From Allantophomopsis cytisporea (Eukaryota; Ascomycota; Leotiomycetes; Phacidiales; Phacidiaceae): a stretch of DNA of 64,000 bases. The translations under genes and the position numbers were made by a program. A model generated the notes under the pieces. It was not told the origin of the DNA. It ran no database searches and worked only from the letters and a program-made list of their open reading frames with translations. Below, piece by piece: positions 24,055-37,400 of this stretch (its first letter is position 1; each line of letters starts with the position of its first letter). The stretch lies in NCBI GenBank assembly GCA_024752435.1, contig CP103025.1:2418001-2482000 (forward strand), written 5' to 3'.

Positions 24055-25612
24055 CTAATTATGCGCCTCCAACATCTCTTTCTTCTTCTCATCCTCAGCA
24101 GCAACGCCATGTCTGTCGCCCATAATACCCTCATGAGAGTCTGGTGAATGTCCATTAATCATGCCACCAGCCGCCATATCACTGTGTTCTGGGATACCAT
24201 GACGCTCTTCAGCTGGTACATTGCTCTCCTGCTTGGATGGCTCGTCCTTAGCGGGTGTCCAGGCGAGGTAATCACGGCGAACCTCTACGTAGTCGTAGGC
24301 AAACTCTCCGAGTTGGTCGTCATCCATTCCAAGGAGCTCGGCTTCTTCGGATGCACGGAGGTGAAGTCCTGGGACAAGGTTGATGAGGAAGGCCAAGATA
24401 GCTGACACAACGAAAGCGTAGGAAGTGCAGGCGACAATGTAGGCTACTTGAATATAGAGTTGCTTGTAGTTGTGGTTGATCCAGCCACCAGTAAGACCAG
24501 TGTTTACGCCGTCAAGTCCGATAATATAATCAGCGGCGAAGAGGGCGTTGAAAATCAAACCAATGATACCGGCGATACCGTGCTCAGCGAGGACATCCAT
24601 GGAGTCATCAATGCGGATCCAGAACTTGACTGGGGGGCTGTTAGTAAATGTAGCAGGTTTGGGAGTAGGATTGAGACGTACGCTTTGTAGAGAAGTTAGA
24701 TACAACGCCAGTCACGACACCAAGAATAATAGCGGCCCAGGGAGGAATGAAACCAGAAGCTGGAGTAGCAGCAACGAGACCAGAGATACATCCGGAACAC
24801 CAGCCGACCATGGACCACTTTCTCGCGAGTCTCCAATCAAGAAGACACCAGGTGATGGAGCCGAACATAGCAGCAAGGCAAGAGTTCCAGCAAGCCATGA
24901 CAGCTCTAAGGTTAGCACCGAAAGCGGAGCCACCATTGAAACCCAACCATCCGAACCAAAGGAGGATCGTACCGAGGGTGATGAGAGAGACGTTGTGTGG
25001 ACGGAAGTTAAGCATCATCTTCTCCTGACGCTTGCCGAGGACCATGGAGTACGCGAGGGCGCTGAGACCGGAGCCGATCTCGACAGGTCCACCACCAGCA
25101 TAGTCGAGCACACCGTACTTGAAGCCCCAGCCGTTGACGTTCCATGCCCAGCAGGCAATAGGACAGTAGACGAGAGTAGCCCAGAAGAAAGTGAAGACCA
25201 TGGCTGGCACGAGTCTACCGCGCTCTGCGATGGCGCCCATGACAATAGCGGCAGTAACGGCGGCGAATTGAAGTTGGTAGAAGGAGTACAGAAGCTCTGG
25301 GATGAGGGGAGAGCCTGGCGATGGCTCACCAAGAGTGTTCATCAAGCCGAAATGACGCAGGTTGCCGATATAGCCGTTTGTCGCCGATGACGAGAAGGCA
25401 AGCGAATAACCCCAGAAATACCATTGGAAAGTCATGATCGAGAAAGATCCCATACATGCCCAGATCATGGACAGCGCGGATTTTCGTCGTGCCAAACCTG
25501 AGTATAAGAATCCGAGGCCCGGAACCATGATTAATACCATGCATGATGCTACGATAATAAATGCTTGGTCTCCCGATTGATACCATTGGTTCAAGTTTGT
25601 GGTTGCTGCCAT
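24055..25612 (-). CDS. Ammonium transporter (Amt/Mep family), Mep1/Mep3-like
   Basis: Plasma-membrane NH4+/NH3 transporter with 11 membrane helices and an outside N-terminus. Minus-strand exons 25612-24682 and 24629-24055 join at C|TC to give 501 aa. Family blocks are clear: MVLIMVPGLGFLYSGLARRK, the GSFSIMTFQWYFWGYSLAFS block, and the second pore His in LAEHGIAGIIG. The first twin-His position, in DYAGGGPVEIGSG, is Glu rather than His. In yeast, Mep2 (the sensor type) has His there and Mep1/Mep3 have Glu, so this looks like the high-capacity, non-sensor type. The cytosolic C-terminal tail is about 90 residues with the conserved LRASEEAELLGMDDDQLGEFAYDY start, then a polar end. Nitrogen control is likely; GATA-type sites lie upstream. 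Confidence 0.95.
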
Positions 25613-26900
25613 ATGTGTTAGTTACGGGGCTTCTCAATCACCATGTTCTCATGTTTATAGCGCCTCTCTATAGATTCGTTTTTTCTCCCTTCAATCGGTT
25701 CTTCCCGTTTGAGGAATTTCTTAAGATTCTCTGACAAACTTACCGGAATCACCGCCAGTGCTCGAGGTGCCATTGAAGACTGTAGGAGCTCCTATCCAAG
25801 CGTACGACATATTGGAGTATTATCTGCCACCAAGCACGCTGATGATATAAATTATGTGTGTAGGTGCCGAGGTCGGCAAGTTGTGTTTTCGCCCGATGAC
25901 GTTGGCGAAGGGTATAATATGTATAGTGAGATCGACGGTGGCGTGGGAAAGAAGCAATTGAGTCGATCAGGATATCATATATCAATTAAGAAAATGATAT
26001 TAAAAGTAGTCGTAGATACAAGTTGGATTTGAGAGGCGGTATAAAACGGGTTGTAGGGCGTGAGAATGAGAAGGAGGAAGTAGAGGAAGAGAGGAAGATG
26101 AGAGACGAGGTCAGAAGTCCTCAAGAAGTAGGTCGAGGCAGGAAATATGTATGTATGGGGCCACACCCAGCGTTCGGGATAAACTTATGGTCAGGTATGG
26201 ATGGGATGGGTGGGAAAGGACTCTAGGATAGATAGAGATGGGAAGGGTCCCGGCAGGTCTCAAGAGTATGGATATGTCTATTGTATTACTACTCCAGAAG
26301 ATGTCTGGGCAGCTTTCCCTCTCTTCTCTATCCTTGGTGTAGACTTCGGCGCAGTTCTTCTTTGCATTCTGGCTTGAGCTGGCTTGAGCTGGCTTGAGTT
26401 GGCCCTTTGACTGGGTGGAGCTTAATGCGTAGTGCCGGAAACAGTCTTTGCCAACGATGGCAGATTAGAGTACTAATTACTAGTGTACGGCATCTTGGTC
26501 CAGAAAATAAATATGTGGATAACCATGAGGATGAGGTACCCGAATCCCAGTCAATTTCCAAGTCCGCGCCACTTTTTAGTTGACTTAGGGACAGTCAAGA
26601 CCGGCGAGAGAAAAAAAAAGCATTGGCTCTTTTTTTGGAGGGAGTGTTTGGATTGTTCTGTCAAGTCTCTCTGTAAAGATTAGGTATTCTGCCCTCTCAG
26701 AGTTTGCTATTTGCTGCTGTGATTCACGCTCCTTTGGACGAAGAGCTCCTTACCTATGTATGATGCCTGGGTGAAGAGAAGAGAGGGGTTCAACGTGTAT
26801 GGATATACCTAGATTGTAGGTAGATAGATAGATATCTAGCCTTAGTATCTAGGCGACCTCACATCAACCACCAAAAGATGCTTACTGCTGATTATGCACA
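25613..26900 (-). promoter_or_regulatory. Upstream region of the ammonium transporter with GATA-type motifs
   Basis: Reading toward the gene on the minus strand, HGATAR cores typical of AreA/Nit2 nitrogen regulators are seen, for example AGATAA from TTATCT at 25820-25825, plus AGATAG repeats near 26228-26236 and 26820-26835. Such sites are short and common in AT-rich DNA, so this is suggestive only. Confidence 0.3.
26369..26400. repeat. Tandem 10-mer repeat (CTGGCTTGAG)x3
   Basis: Three direct copies plus a partial fourth (TTGGCC), seen directly; no associated gene. Confidence 0.8.
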
Positions 26901-28042
26901 CCCATCAGCAAGTACAGTAACAAATCATAAGCACATCTTGGTTGAACTCTCTACGCCTCAGAAGTTATCATCAACACTCAAAACAACATCCGACCGCCTC
27001 GCAATCTTCAAATAAAATAACAAAACAGTAGAAACATAGCAGACGGCCTTACTGCTCTCGACCTCTATATCCTCCATTTGCAGCATCTCCAACGCCACAG
27101 AATCCAGCTAGAAAATCAGATGAGGATCAACAGCAATCCACCCCACAACCCCGGCGTCCATCGCACACTCGCACAATTCCCACGTCCACTGCATGCATAT
27201 CCAGCCAAGCAGCCTGAGCCCAAGCATGCACTACACATCCACTACTGAGCATCTATCTACCTTATGTACGTATCGACGCGGACATGCACAAATCCACATG
27301 TCCACACAAAATCCCACAGAAAGGGCGCGCATTTCGCATCCATTATTCATGAGTATGGAGTACGATGATCTATGCAATTCGGGATTTTCATCCAGAGAGG
27401 AAGCGATGACATGGAGGGAATTCAGCAATGCCACATTCGCTGTTACGCCATCATCAGTAGCGAACCCCAAAGAATGCCCGAGTATATTCGCCGGCGCTGT
27501 AGTTGAGCAGCCAGGCCACACACACTGGTAGGCACATAGGTCTCAGGGCACGGGTCTAGAGAGTTAGAGAGTTTAGGAGGTTTAGAGTCGAGAGTTGGAC
27601 TGAACGTCAGCAATGAAACATCCGGAGAGACAACGGTACGTAGTGTGCCTCGTTCGGTGCACCGGTGTCGTCGAAGTACCAAAGGAGAGGAGAGAGGCTC
27701 GAAGCCATGACGAGCACCCCTCCGTGCATACATACTTACATACTTACATACATACGATACCATAGTACGAGACTTGGCTTTGGCATGCCTGTCATCTCTG
27801 CAGCCTGGGGTTCGTTCTATGCCTGCAAGATGTCGGACGGAGAAAAAGCCCAGGGCGAGGCAGATCTGCGTCACGTCACGTCCTCCGTATTCTGTATCCA
27901 TATGAACAGATGTGAATCTTGATATCGATATGGGTATGGATATGTCACGTAGCTGCATCAGGTAATCCGGCGCTTTTGTTTGCGTATGGAGACTTACCTG
28001 GTGGTAATTGAGATGGACCAGGCGTTTCTTATCAGCCCTGAG

Positions 28043-28075
28043 CCTCCTCCTCCTCCTGCTCCTGCTCCTGCTCCT
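28043..28075. repeat. (CTCCTC/CTCCTG)n trinucleotide-type repeat
   Basis: CCT/GCT repeats seen directly. On the minus strand it generates an Arg/Ser dipeptide run in a spurious open frame. Confidence 0.8.
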
Positions 28076-29792
28076 TGTTTCCGTGTCACTGGTCATGGCG
28101 TCTATGTATATCCTTCTCCCACCGAAAAAGCCGATTGTCACCTCTGCGCGGCATGTCTAGATGAGGATGTGCATGATGAGGCCAGGATGCTCTTGATGCA
28201 ACTCCATACTCAGCGCGAGCGGCTGTTTGAGATTGTGACCTCCTATCGATATCAGGACTCACGGCATCTAATAGGAACTCGTAACTATTCATAAATACAA
28301 CGTCTCATCGAGGAATTATATATTCATCCGCTTTGATATTGTACACAGAGATGAGTAGTACGGATTTTGATATGGATCTTCATTCATGTTATGTGACAAT
28401 GGTAATCTCTGGCCAGTCGTTGGAAGACCCAAACCCTCCTTGACCCATCAAATCGTGTCAAATCGTCCTAGGAGATCCAAAGATCCGGTGCTGATGAACC
28501 TTGGCAAGTACTGGCTGTGGCTTAAAGTATATACTTATGCGTACTTAGCAAACTCTCTTTCACATTTCCAGTCCTCAGTTCTATCCATACACTATCCATA
28601 TCCATATCAGAGTCTTGCCCCTCTGCAGCGCCAAGATCACGGTTTCTGTGTTACTCATGTTCACTTCAGCCGGAAGGGATTTGATTTGAGATTCTGGACG
28701 AGGATAGGATCTGAAGAGAGGGGAAATATGTGGGGGTTCGCGCTGTGAATATGATGTTTTACGAGTATGTGGTGATGTGTTGGAGTCTAGATAAGGATGT
28801 TCTGGATTGGTGTTTTGCATGAGAAGTGAACGCAACCCTTTAGGATTCCCCATGATCTTCGATGCCCAGTCGCACCAGTAAAAGTATCGTGAGAGCAGGG
28901 CTTACTTGAAGATGCACACGACACAACAGACGCTCCAAATCCATTTCTGTATTCATACGTCTCCGTCGAATCCAGCCGTCTCCTCCTCCTCCTCCTCCAT
29001 ATTCATACAACATGCAATGTTCACAGCATTAAAATAATACGCACTTACACAAAAAAAAAATCCCCCAACCTCACAATCCGCCCTACCAATTCCCCACCGC
29101 CACAACGCCCAGGATGGCACATGTCGTGGTCTCAACCCACCCAGTAACCCAAAGGGAAGCAAATACGACTCCCAAGCACGCCAATTACACAATGAAAACC
29201 CTTAACCGGGCCCCCCAAATCCTACGCCCTCCACAGCAGTCGCGTGTTTTCGCGGCCAAGTGTTCGCCAGTACAGATAGGCGCGTTGATCAAATAGATAT
29301 TACAGATGCGCGGCGGCGGGGGCTGAACATCTCAAAGTCACAGTAAGGCTGTGAGATATTTTGCATTTCAAATCGGTGGATTAGAGGCCGGTTGAAAACG
29401 TTGGAATTTGGGGTAAAGCATCCCATCTATCTTATCCTCGGGTTTTCCCTGTGATCGAGTACTGGGGCACGTGGCGTATTGAGCGTCGACGTAGCCAAAT
29501 TTAAGAAAAGAGTAGGGAATCAAATAAGAGTAGGTAGGTGAAGATAGAGAGAGATACCTTGGGTAGAGTACCGAAGGGGGAGGGCACACGATCACATGTC
29601 TTCTACCTTATCTATGGATGACTGACGGACTACCTCTCCCTCTCCCTCTCCCTCCAGAAATCTAAATAATGACGTCTAAGTCTCATCCACCAGCAACATT
29701 AATCACGGGGTTTGCGTCGCATCGCATCGTATCGCATCGAGGAGATCGAATGTCCAAGGCAAATCAAAGTCGACGCAAATCTCATCAAACCC

Positions 29793-29821
29793 CATCATCA
29801 TCATCATCATCATCATCATCA
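29793..29821. repeat. (CAT)n microsatellite
   Basis: About ten ATC/CAT triplets in a row, seen directly, in the gene desert. Confidence 0.85.
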
Positions 29822-30573
29822 GCCAGCCCATATTTCATAAGTGTGCTTCACTTGACAAGGTCAAGACTTTTTTCCCATGCGACCGTGCCGCGGCACGTCT
29901 AACGCATCTACCTAAGTAATGTATGTATGTAACTCATCTCCCAGTCCTTCCTTCCTTCATCGGTGACAGTAGTGACAGACAAAGTACACAGGGTGAGTGT
30001 TCCCCACACCCGTCAAGCGACACCAAGACCAAGACCAAGACCAAGATTGAGCATTGCAAATTGTCAATTCCTCATGTCACAAAGATAACGCATCCGCGCT
30101 GTCCCCAAAGCGCGCAAGCCTTATCAGACGTCTCAGCTGCCCAATCAGCGCCCTCACAATCGCCAACTCCCCGTCGCGCTCTAATCACTAGCGTTGCCTT
30201 GCTCCTAGCGCCGTGTCTGGCGTTGGGCTGGCCGGGGGTTGTAGCAGCGCACAGGGATCGAAGTGAGTGAGCCGGAACGGAGCTACAGACGCAAAAAGGG
30301 AATTTGGGAAGACGAGCCTTGATGGGGCCTCGGGTCTTTACGGACAGAGTTTTTCGACGACACGTGATCTCTGTGCAACACTTGCCAGGGCGATCTCGGA
30401 ACGGAGGGTGAGTGAGGGAAGTGTGTGCGACAGTGTGTGGGACGGTCATGTGATACAGTGCTTTGGTCTGCTGGGTCTAGATTCTGAGGTGTTGCCGCTT
30501 GCTGCAGGTACGGATCCACTGTTGTTCTCGCTTCTGTCGCGTGCTGGGCTTCTTTTTTGAGCGATTGTGATGT

Positions 30574-30574
<1 letters not shown>

Positions 30575-30616
<42 letters not shown>
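30575..30616. repeat. (GTGCCT)x7 hexamer repeat
   Basis: Seven perfect head-to-tail copies of a hexamer. No spacers, so not CRISPR-like; a simple tandem repeat. Confidence 0.9.
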
Positions 30617-30617
<1 letters not shown>

Positions 30618-32639
30618 AGCTTAACCACCCTACCGGAGCTTTTTCTTCGGTATTGACGAGGTGTAGCATAGGGTAAAGGGCTTTGTGGGGAAGGATTTGG
30701 TGTGTTGTTCAGTGTTTGGGTCTTATTTCAGGGTCTCACAAAAGTCTCTGGAGGTGGTGGCTATGAGAGGCTCGTACTTCCTCCGACATGTGAGGACTCA
30801 GATATCTTATTAAGGTGAGGCGTTATGATGGCTTTGATTTGTGTCGTGGTCCTTGAGATGGTGTCGTCGTTTCTCCGTGGTGTATAATGGAGGAGATGCT
30901 GGAATTTGTGAGTTGGAAGTATGTGAGCCTACCTCTCTCCTAGTATCAATTCTCGCAGCATCACATAATTTCATGTTCGTATGATGCGTAGTCGAACCTC
31001 GTATCGATTGAACCCATCATATATCCGTTCTCATCTCAAGAGGTAACTTGTAAGTAGATATCTATGCAGTTATCATGGCGACTACGCATCCCAATATCCC
31101 ATTCCATGCCATCCTCCAGAATTCCTCCTACAAGGCTTGGTGCTAAATCCTACCGGAACTGCGCCAAGCCAACAGGCATATATCAGACGGATCAAAAAAC
31201 ATGACTCCTTCATAAATATCCCACCGCCAAATGACATGCATTCGTTGAGTTGTTATCAAGAAGCAAGAGCTCCGTATGGCGAGCAACACCTACTCATTTC
31301 TGACTGACTGACTGGTACCGTCGACTAAGATCAAGAACTGGCCGATATTGTGTATCTTTTCTTATCTGTTACTGATGCCTTGACAATCAATCTGTATCAT
31401 CAGATTGTGCCTCTATCTCCTCAATATATCGAAGAGTGATTTCTCGAGTCTCAGATCTTCGTAATCGTTAAGATCATGCATAAGGATAGAGGTGCTCAAT
31501 CGGTCCAACGCTGTGCCGCATCTTTAATACTATTTCCAGTAGCATGTTCTCAGCCTCTCGCTCTCAAATCGTTGTCTGTTCTCTTGTATTAATCCGAGGA
31601 GTCACAAGCGCGTTAGTATAGATATCATAGCATATAGCCATGTCTTATCATTAACCTGGCAGCAACCACTCTCTTGGGAGCACACTTCAGGGGAAGAAAA
31701 AATTATGGAACGGTGATAGTGAAGAGAACGACGGTTGTAGTAATAATTATGATGGCAATGCAACGAATAATGATCAAGGATTAAGTGGAATACCTCACTT
31801 TTTTTTACCTGATGGTTCCGGCTATGTGGCATGATCGAACGGTTAATCTAGATTTTATTTTCTGAAGTAATTCACAATATAAGCAGATAGCTTCGATAAA
31901 CAAAGTGGTCAGGGAATTGACGGTTTGAATTCGTTTATTGCTCAGATTACTCAGCATATTCCTTTCAGTTTTTATTATTTTTCAGCATTTTTCGTCAATC
32001 TCTATGCTTTATATATCATTTGGAAAGAAAGAATAAAGTGATAAATCTGGAATGTCTGCGTAATAAGCTCGATATTTCTTAAATAAATAAAAAAAGGGAA
32101 AGAGATAAATCTCTATATAAAATCCAAATATGAGATAGGATGTCAGTCCAGCAATAAGTAATAAAAATAAAAATAATAAATGTGCAAAAAAGCGTATGCA
32201 TCCAAATATTGTCTGTCCAGTAACCAGTGGGCTGCTAAGCAGGACACTTGACAGAATATCACTCTCAATCTCTGAATCTTCACCTACTGGATGGTAAGAA
32301 AAGTGTTTCAAGCCTAGAAAAGCTCTTGTATAACAATCAATACTCTAATTCGGTAGAGCATTTCAATATAACCATATAAAGACCAGTAGATGTATGCCCA
32401 AAGGATGATCAGACCCCGAGAAAATACATGTTCAGCTCATAAGAAAACTTAGTTCCACCAGCAGTTTGTAGCAGTTTGACCAAAGTAATGTGAATGATAC
32501 CGAGGACTTCCTTAGGTATCCATTTTCAGTATGTGACCCAAAAGGTGTCAGTCTAGAACGATCAGCGAAGACGTTTAGCTTAGGTATATCTCTCTTGGTT
32601 CATAGGACATCTACTAATACTAGGAACGTCAACTTCTAT

Positions 32640-33600
32640 AGGTGTATTTTTCTCCAAGATGCCATGTAATACATATCTGTACTCCCTTCCAGACCAGTGA
32701 TGTCATTATGTACGGCGACTAGGCTATTAGAAAACGAGGTCTTCGTATAGAGTCGAAAAGTTACCTCCAATGATGTCGTCTCGGTCTGTCGCGATCGTAT
32801 GCGTAGGAAATTGATTGCTGACCAGTATTACAGACCCCAGAACGCAATCAGGAGATATCTCGATCAGATCAGGTCCAGGTCATTTGTCTGGTTTGACCAG
32901 CAGGTGGAGCATCGGAATATATATTTGTGGTTCAGGTATCTTGATTCAAGAATAGGGCCTCGAATCTATTGGATGATGCGGTACTCAAGATTTCCATCCA
33001 AGCAATAAACAGCAGAGGGTCACTAATCATCCTCGGACAGCTATTATACCATGAGCTGACATACTTATAAGATATGGTTAGCATAGGCTGTCAATATTTT
33101 CATTTGGACTTGCTATTCATATTGTATGCTCATGTAGTAGCACAGTATCTGCAAAGCTTGCAGAACGAAGACTGGCCGCAAGGTCTTTGATTACAAAGAA
33201 ATTTGAGATTGATATTGTGTAATCGATTGAGTAGCTAATAAAATGAAGGTGGAGTACCTGATCTGTAGTTCTTCATGAGACATGCTCTGCAAGAAGACGA
33301 GTCTTCCAACGGAACAAGATAAAGTAATAAACATAGATAAGAACCATGCGAAGACGGAGATATAGATGACGCTGTTCAGATAAAAGCAGGATTCAGTATA
33401 ACGGATTGGGAGTCATTTTGAATCTTCATAGGATCGTCAAAAAGCCTGGAAAAAGAAGATGGAAAAGTTTTCAGACAGCATCTTGCTATAAAAAGCTGCT
33501 CACTTATGTATGACATATTAATACCAACTCGAAATCGATTAGGAGATGAGCTGTCGCTGGTGGTCACGGATGATCTCATGATATAGACCCGAAATTCTCA
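32640..33600 (-). pseudogene. Decayed coding island on the minus strand, family unknown
   Basis: Several protein-like frames follow one another on the minus strand but switch frame or hit stops. Examples: a frame ending LFLNQDT and a stop at 32934, preceded by ISDPLLFIAWMEILST; a +1 frame with PQIYIPMLHLLVKPDK, a TGA at 32882-32880, then PDLIEISPDCVLGSVILVSN and DDIIGGNFSTLYEDLVF ending at 32727. Upstream, around 33310-33230, a hydrophobic stretch VIYISVFAWFLSMFITLSC could be a membrane helix. Some interruptions could be unrecognised introns, but the pattern fits an inactivated gene. No family recognised. Confidence 0.3.
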
Positions 33601-34423
33601 TGGTCAAGTAACATTTTCCCGAGGACTTCTACATGAAGACGGCACAACGTGGCAAAACATAAAGGGATATATTTTGAGAACAATCCGGCGAACTACAACC
33701 CAGATAGCTGTCTAGGGAGCTGACTAGTTAGTGAACTGTTCTCACTGGTGAGACATACTGTGCTATCATGGAAGCAAAACCGTATCGGAAATCATATTCA
33801 CCTTCTGTTAGCAGTTCTCTTTCAGTGTAAACCCTTTGTCTGTAAGTGTTCAATCATAAACATGAGAAAGCTTGCTGAGGTGAAGTAGTGGAGAGGACGA
33901 TGGTGAAAAGGAGGATGATAGTAACAAAGTATGATGATGAAATGTAAAGCAATGATGAGACACCACCGAAGACAAATGAAAACAAGGGAAGATGTGAACG
34001 GTCAGAACGAATTGGATCAAAGTTGTTGGCTGATGTAGCATGATGAGTGAAGGAAAGGGTAATGTGCTAACGGGCGATTAAATAGGTATACACAGGAGGC
34101 TAGTGCTCAGCGATTTCTCAGTAGAAGGGGAGGAGTCATCAATTTATGAGAAAGCGACCAGCATATCTCACATCACATCGCATCATACACTACACCATAT
34201 TCAATCATTCAAAATTATATTTTCTCATAATAGCAAATTCACATGCACATCAAAATGGTATCATCAAGCGCCAAACACCCGCTTAAACATCGTACCTCTC
34301 CATCATTGCATCACCATCTCCGTCCCCAAAAAGCCCCCAAGCATTCGTACTAGAAAATATTATAACGAAACGTTGATACCAAGCCAATCTTACACATTCG
34401 AACAAGCAACAAGGAAGTCACAC

Positions 34424-37400
34424 CTACCTTCTCGGCAAATTGTTCCTACCGAAAGCACCACCACCACTGGCAAGACTCTGTCTAACGATGACCTCCGCCG
34501 CCGCAGCAGCAGCAAGACGCTCCTTCTGTCTCCAACGGTCACGTAAGTAACCGCTAGCCTCCGGACGCATTCTCAGAATACGAAGGATCATATCATCCGA
34601 AGGATCTGCCTGGGCCTCCTTCCGCTTCTCCTCCTTAGCTTTCTTCATCGTGCCAAGATTGCGAGAGAGCATGATAGACTTTGTTCTACGGGTAGAGGTT
34701 GTACCCATGAGGCCGGCTGCGCCGCCAAACGACTGGCCAAGAGAGGGGGGTGCTGAAAGGCGGTTTCGCTGAGCAGCTGCACGCTGAGCAGTAGCGGATG
34801 CCATGCGCTCAGAGGTGCGCACCAGGTTGTCAGTGGTGTCAAAGTAGAAGAAGTTGAGAGAAGCGAGCTCGTGGTATTTAGGGCTCTTGAGCACGTCGAC
34901 TGGCACACCCATAACCTCGCCTGACTCCTCATCTCGTGCATGGAAGAATTCGAAAAGCAGCTCTAACCACTTAAAGACGATATCCAGCTCTTGTTGGGTG
35001 AGAGGACGTTGCGTGGAAAGCTTGTCCGAAAGAGGAGGTACGAGGAGGCTTTCAATGGCCATGAGCACCTCTTTCCAGAGACGTGTCATGACCATTATCA
35101 TAGATGCGTCCGTGAGGGTTTGTTTCATGATGGCGAAGTTTTCGTCGAAGTAGGTGAAGAGGGGTTTGAGAGCATTCTCCACATCCATTGGGGTTATGTT
35201 TGGAAGCACTGATTGGCGATTCTTCCACATACTTGTTACGCTTGCAACAGAGATGCCACGGGACAACAGGTTTTTGAGAGCATCTTGAGATAAGTTCGCA
35301 TTGATGTATGCAGACAGCTAAATTGAAGTTAGTACTTTAGATGGGATTGTTGTGATAACGTATACGAACCTTGTCAGTAATCTTCCTTGTCATGTCTCTC
35401 TCAGTTCTCTTTAGCATTCGGAATGCCTTTCCAAAGTAGAACTGAATATCATCACGTTCACCCTCCATGCTGACTCTCAACAGCAAACGACCTTGAGTAT
35501 CGAGATTTAACCAATATTCTCGAGGTAAGTAATCACTGAAATGAGAGGGATCAAGCTTGAGTGAAGTTCGGCCAACATAGTCGTGATCACCGAAGGTATC
35601 CCAATCCCAGACTGTAGCAATGATATTCAAAGGGCCCTGTACGGTAATGTCTACCGACTCGTCCCATCTGGGATTCAAGCTTCTATTGACCACACGGGTC
35701 TTTGCGAGACGCTTTTGATACTCGTCTCCCAAGACAACATATGGATCACTCGATCCATTAGCATCGCAAGCCTTGAGCTCTTCAGCTTCAACGATCTTGA
35801 TTGTGAAGACGTATTTGGAAGGTCTACGGCGTTGTTCCTGAGGAGGGGTATTCTTTTGAATGACTTCAGCGCATGCGTCAACATTAACTGTCTTCTCGAG
35901 TTTGTCAAGTTGCTGTACTGCAAACTCGATGTTGTTGAGTTTTACAAAAGACTAGGTCATGTCAGTAAATTTCCTTTAATGAGCATGGATGCAATCACCT
36001 CGGGGTAGAACTGGAAAGGCTCAATCTTCTCCTTGTTGTTCCAAGCATCCTTCGCAAGTTGCATCCATTTCTCCTGCTTGGACTGCATGGCTGCAGCCTC
36101 TTGAGCAGGGGAGAGACGATCCATTTCCTTGGAGAACCTCTGCTCGATGACTTCACAATAGCGAGCCAAACCAATTCCGTACGATTTTGCAAGTGCAGTC
36201 ATGAACTGAGCGTATTGAACATCGTCGTCCCACTGCAGCTGGAAGATCTGGTCCGCAGTCTGATTGAACAAGCGGAAGATATCAATCACCGAAACACTGT
36301 GTCGTTCATCATCGGTGGAATATCCTTCAGGGTGATCACCTCTGACTTGGAACTGATCCTGCACAATAGCCTGATCTACAAGATCAAGCATTTTCGAATC
36401 CGTGACTCTGATCCATCTCCAAACGAAGTCTGCCAAAAGACCTTCGATATGGAACGCAAATGGGATGCTTGGTAGGGCATCCTGATGAATACGTCGGATC
36501 TCTACCAACTCCCTGTAAAGATCAAAGCCATCTTCGAGATCGACTTCTGAGTTCTTAGAGTAAGCAACATGCATGATTCGTTGAATAATCTCATTTGCAT
36601 CATGTTCGAAACTAGGGAACATAGTCTCAACCAAAATGGTCAAAGGATTGGCCCCCATGATTTCAGGGTTCTTCCTATATCTCTTCTGAATACGTTCACA
36701 GACCTTGACTACGGACTTGCCAAGCTGTACGACGTGATAGAAATTCCATTCTTCTTGTGACTGTGGAATCTCTGCCTCGAGGAAGCCACGGTACACAGCT
36801 GCTGCTTGTTGTCTGAGACCATCGGCGAGCGTTCTAGCGAACTCATCAAGCTCCTCTTCACTCTTCGAGAATGTAGGGTCATTCACAATGTGATTTTCCA
36901 AGATACCCATTACGTAACCCACAGAGGGTGGCTTTGTCTCGTAGCAGTGCTGCATTAGATCATAGAGTTCACGAAGAAGAGTATCATGAAGGTTCGAGAG
37001 AGTTGCACGGTATAACGCAAAGTCCTGCAAAGTCCAATGGGTCTGATCATATGAATCAAGTCCAACAGAATGAGTATGGGTCCCAGCACGTTTTGTCTCT
37101 GGGGGAGGATTCTTGATGAATTCAAATGAAGTATCAAGCTCTTCCAAGGAAATTTCCTGGTCAATGAACTTCTGAGCCGCAACATCAAGAAAAAGAACCA
37201 GACGAGAGAATTGAGGAATGCGCCATCTGACACACAACTCGGTAAGCAACTCGAGAGAAGCCCGAGAGAGTGGTGCTGAGACAGATGGCCCGTCGGAACC
37301 CTGTGAATTGTGAAGCTGATCAAATGTCATGGCATGCATCAGGATAGATCTGTAGAAAGCTCGTGGCTCAGGGGGAATAAAAGTATAAGAACCATCCTCC

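Larger units (their letters stand above)
25613..34423. other. 8.8 kb gene desert
   Basis: No intact gene found between the transporter start and the 3' end of the Munc13-like gene. From 25.6 to about 31 kb base composition is mixed, with many microsatellites and direct repeats; open frames there (such as 27443-28141 minus, 29923-30270 plus) are low complexity. From 31 to 34 kb it turns AT rich and contains protein-like but broken frames (separate entry). It could hold a long upstream region, non-coding RNA, or remnants of inactivated genes. Confidence 0.5.

Noticed and set aside
24548..25390. 280-codon plus-strand open frame
   Set aside because: Antisense shadow of the ammonium transporter.
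27443..28141. 232-codon minus-strand open frame
   Set aside because: Contains an Arg/Ser run made by the CTC/CTG repeat and otherwise has no natural composition, domain or start context.
30575..30616. Regular repeats suggesting a CRISPR-like array
   Set aside because: Head-to-tail hexamers without spacers in a eukaryotic sequence; a simple tandem repeat.
34103..34546. 147-codon plus-strand open frame
   Set aside because: Low-complexity sequence partly overlapping the 3' end of the Munc13-like gene on the other strand; no domain.
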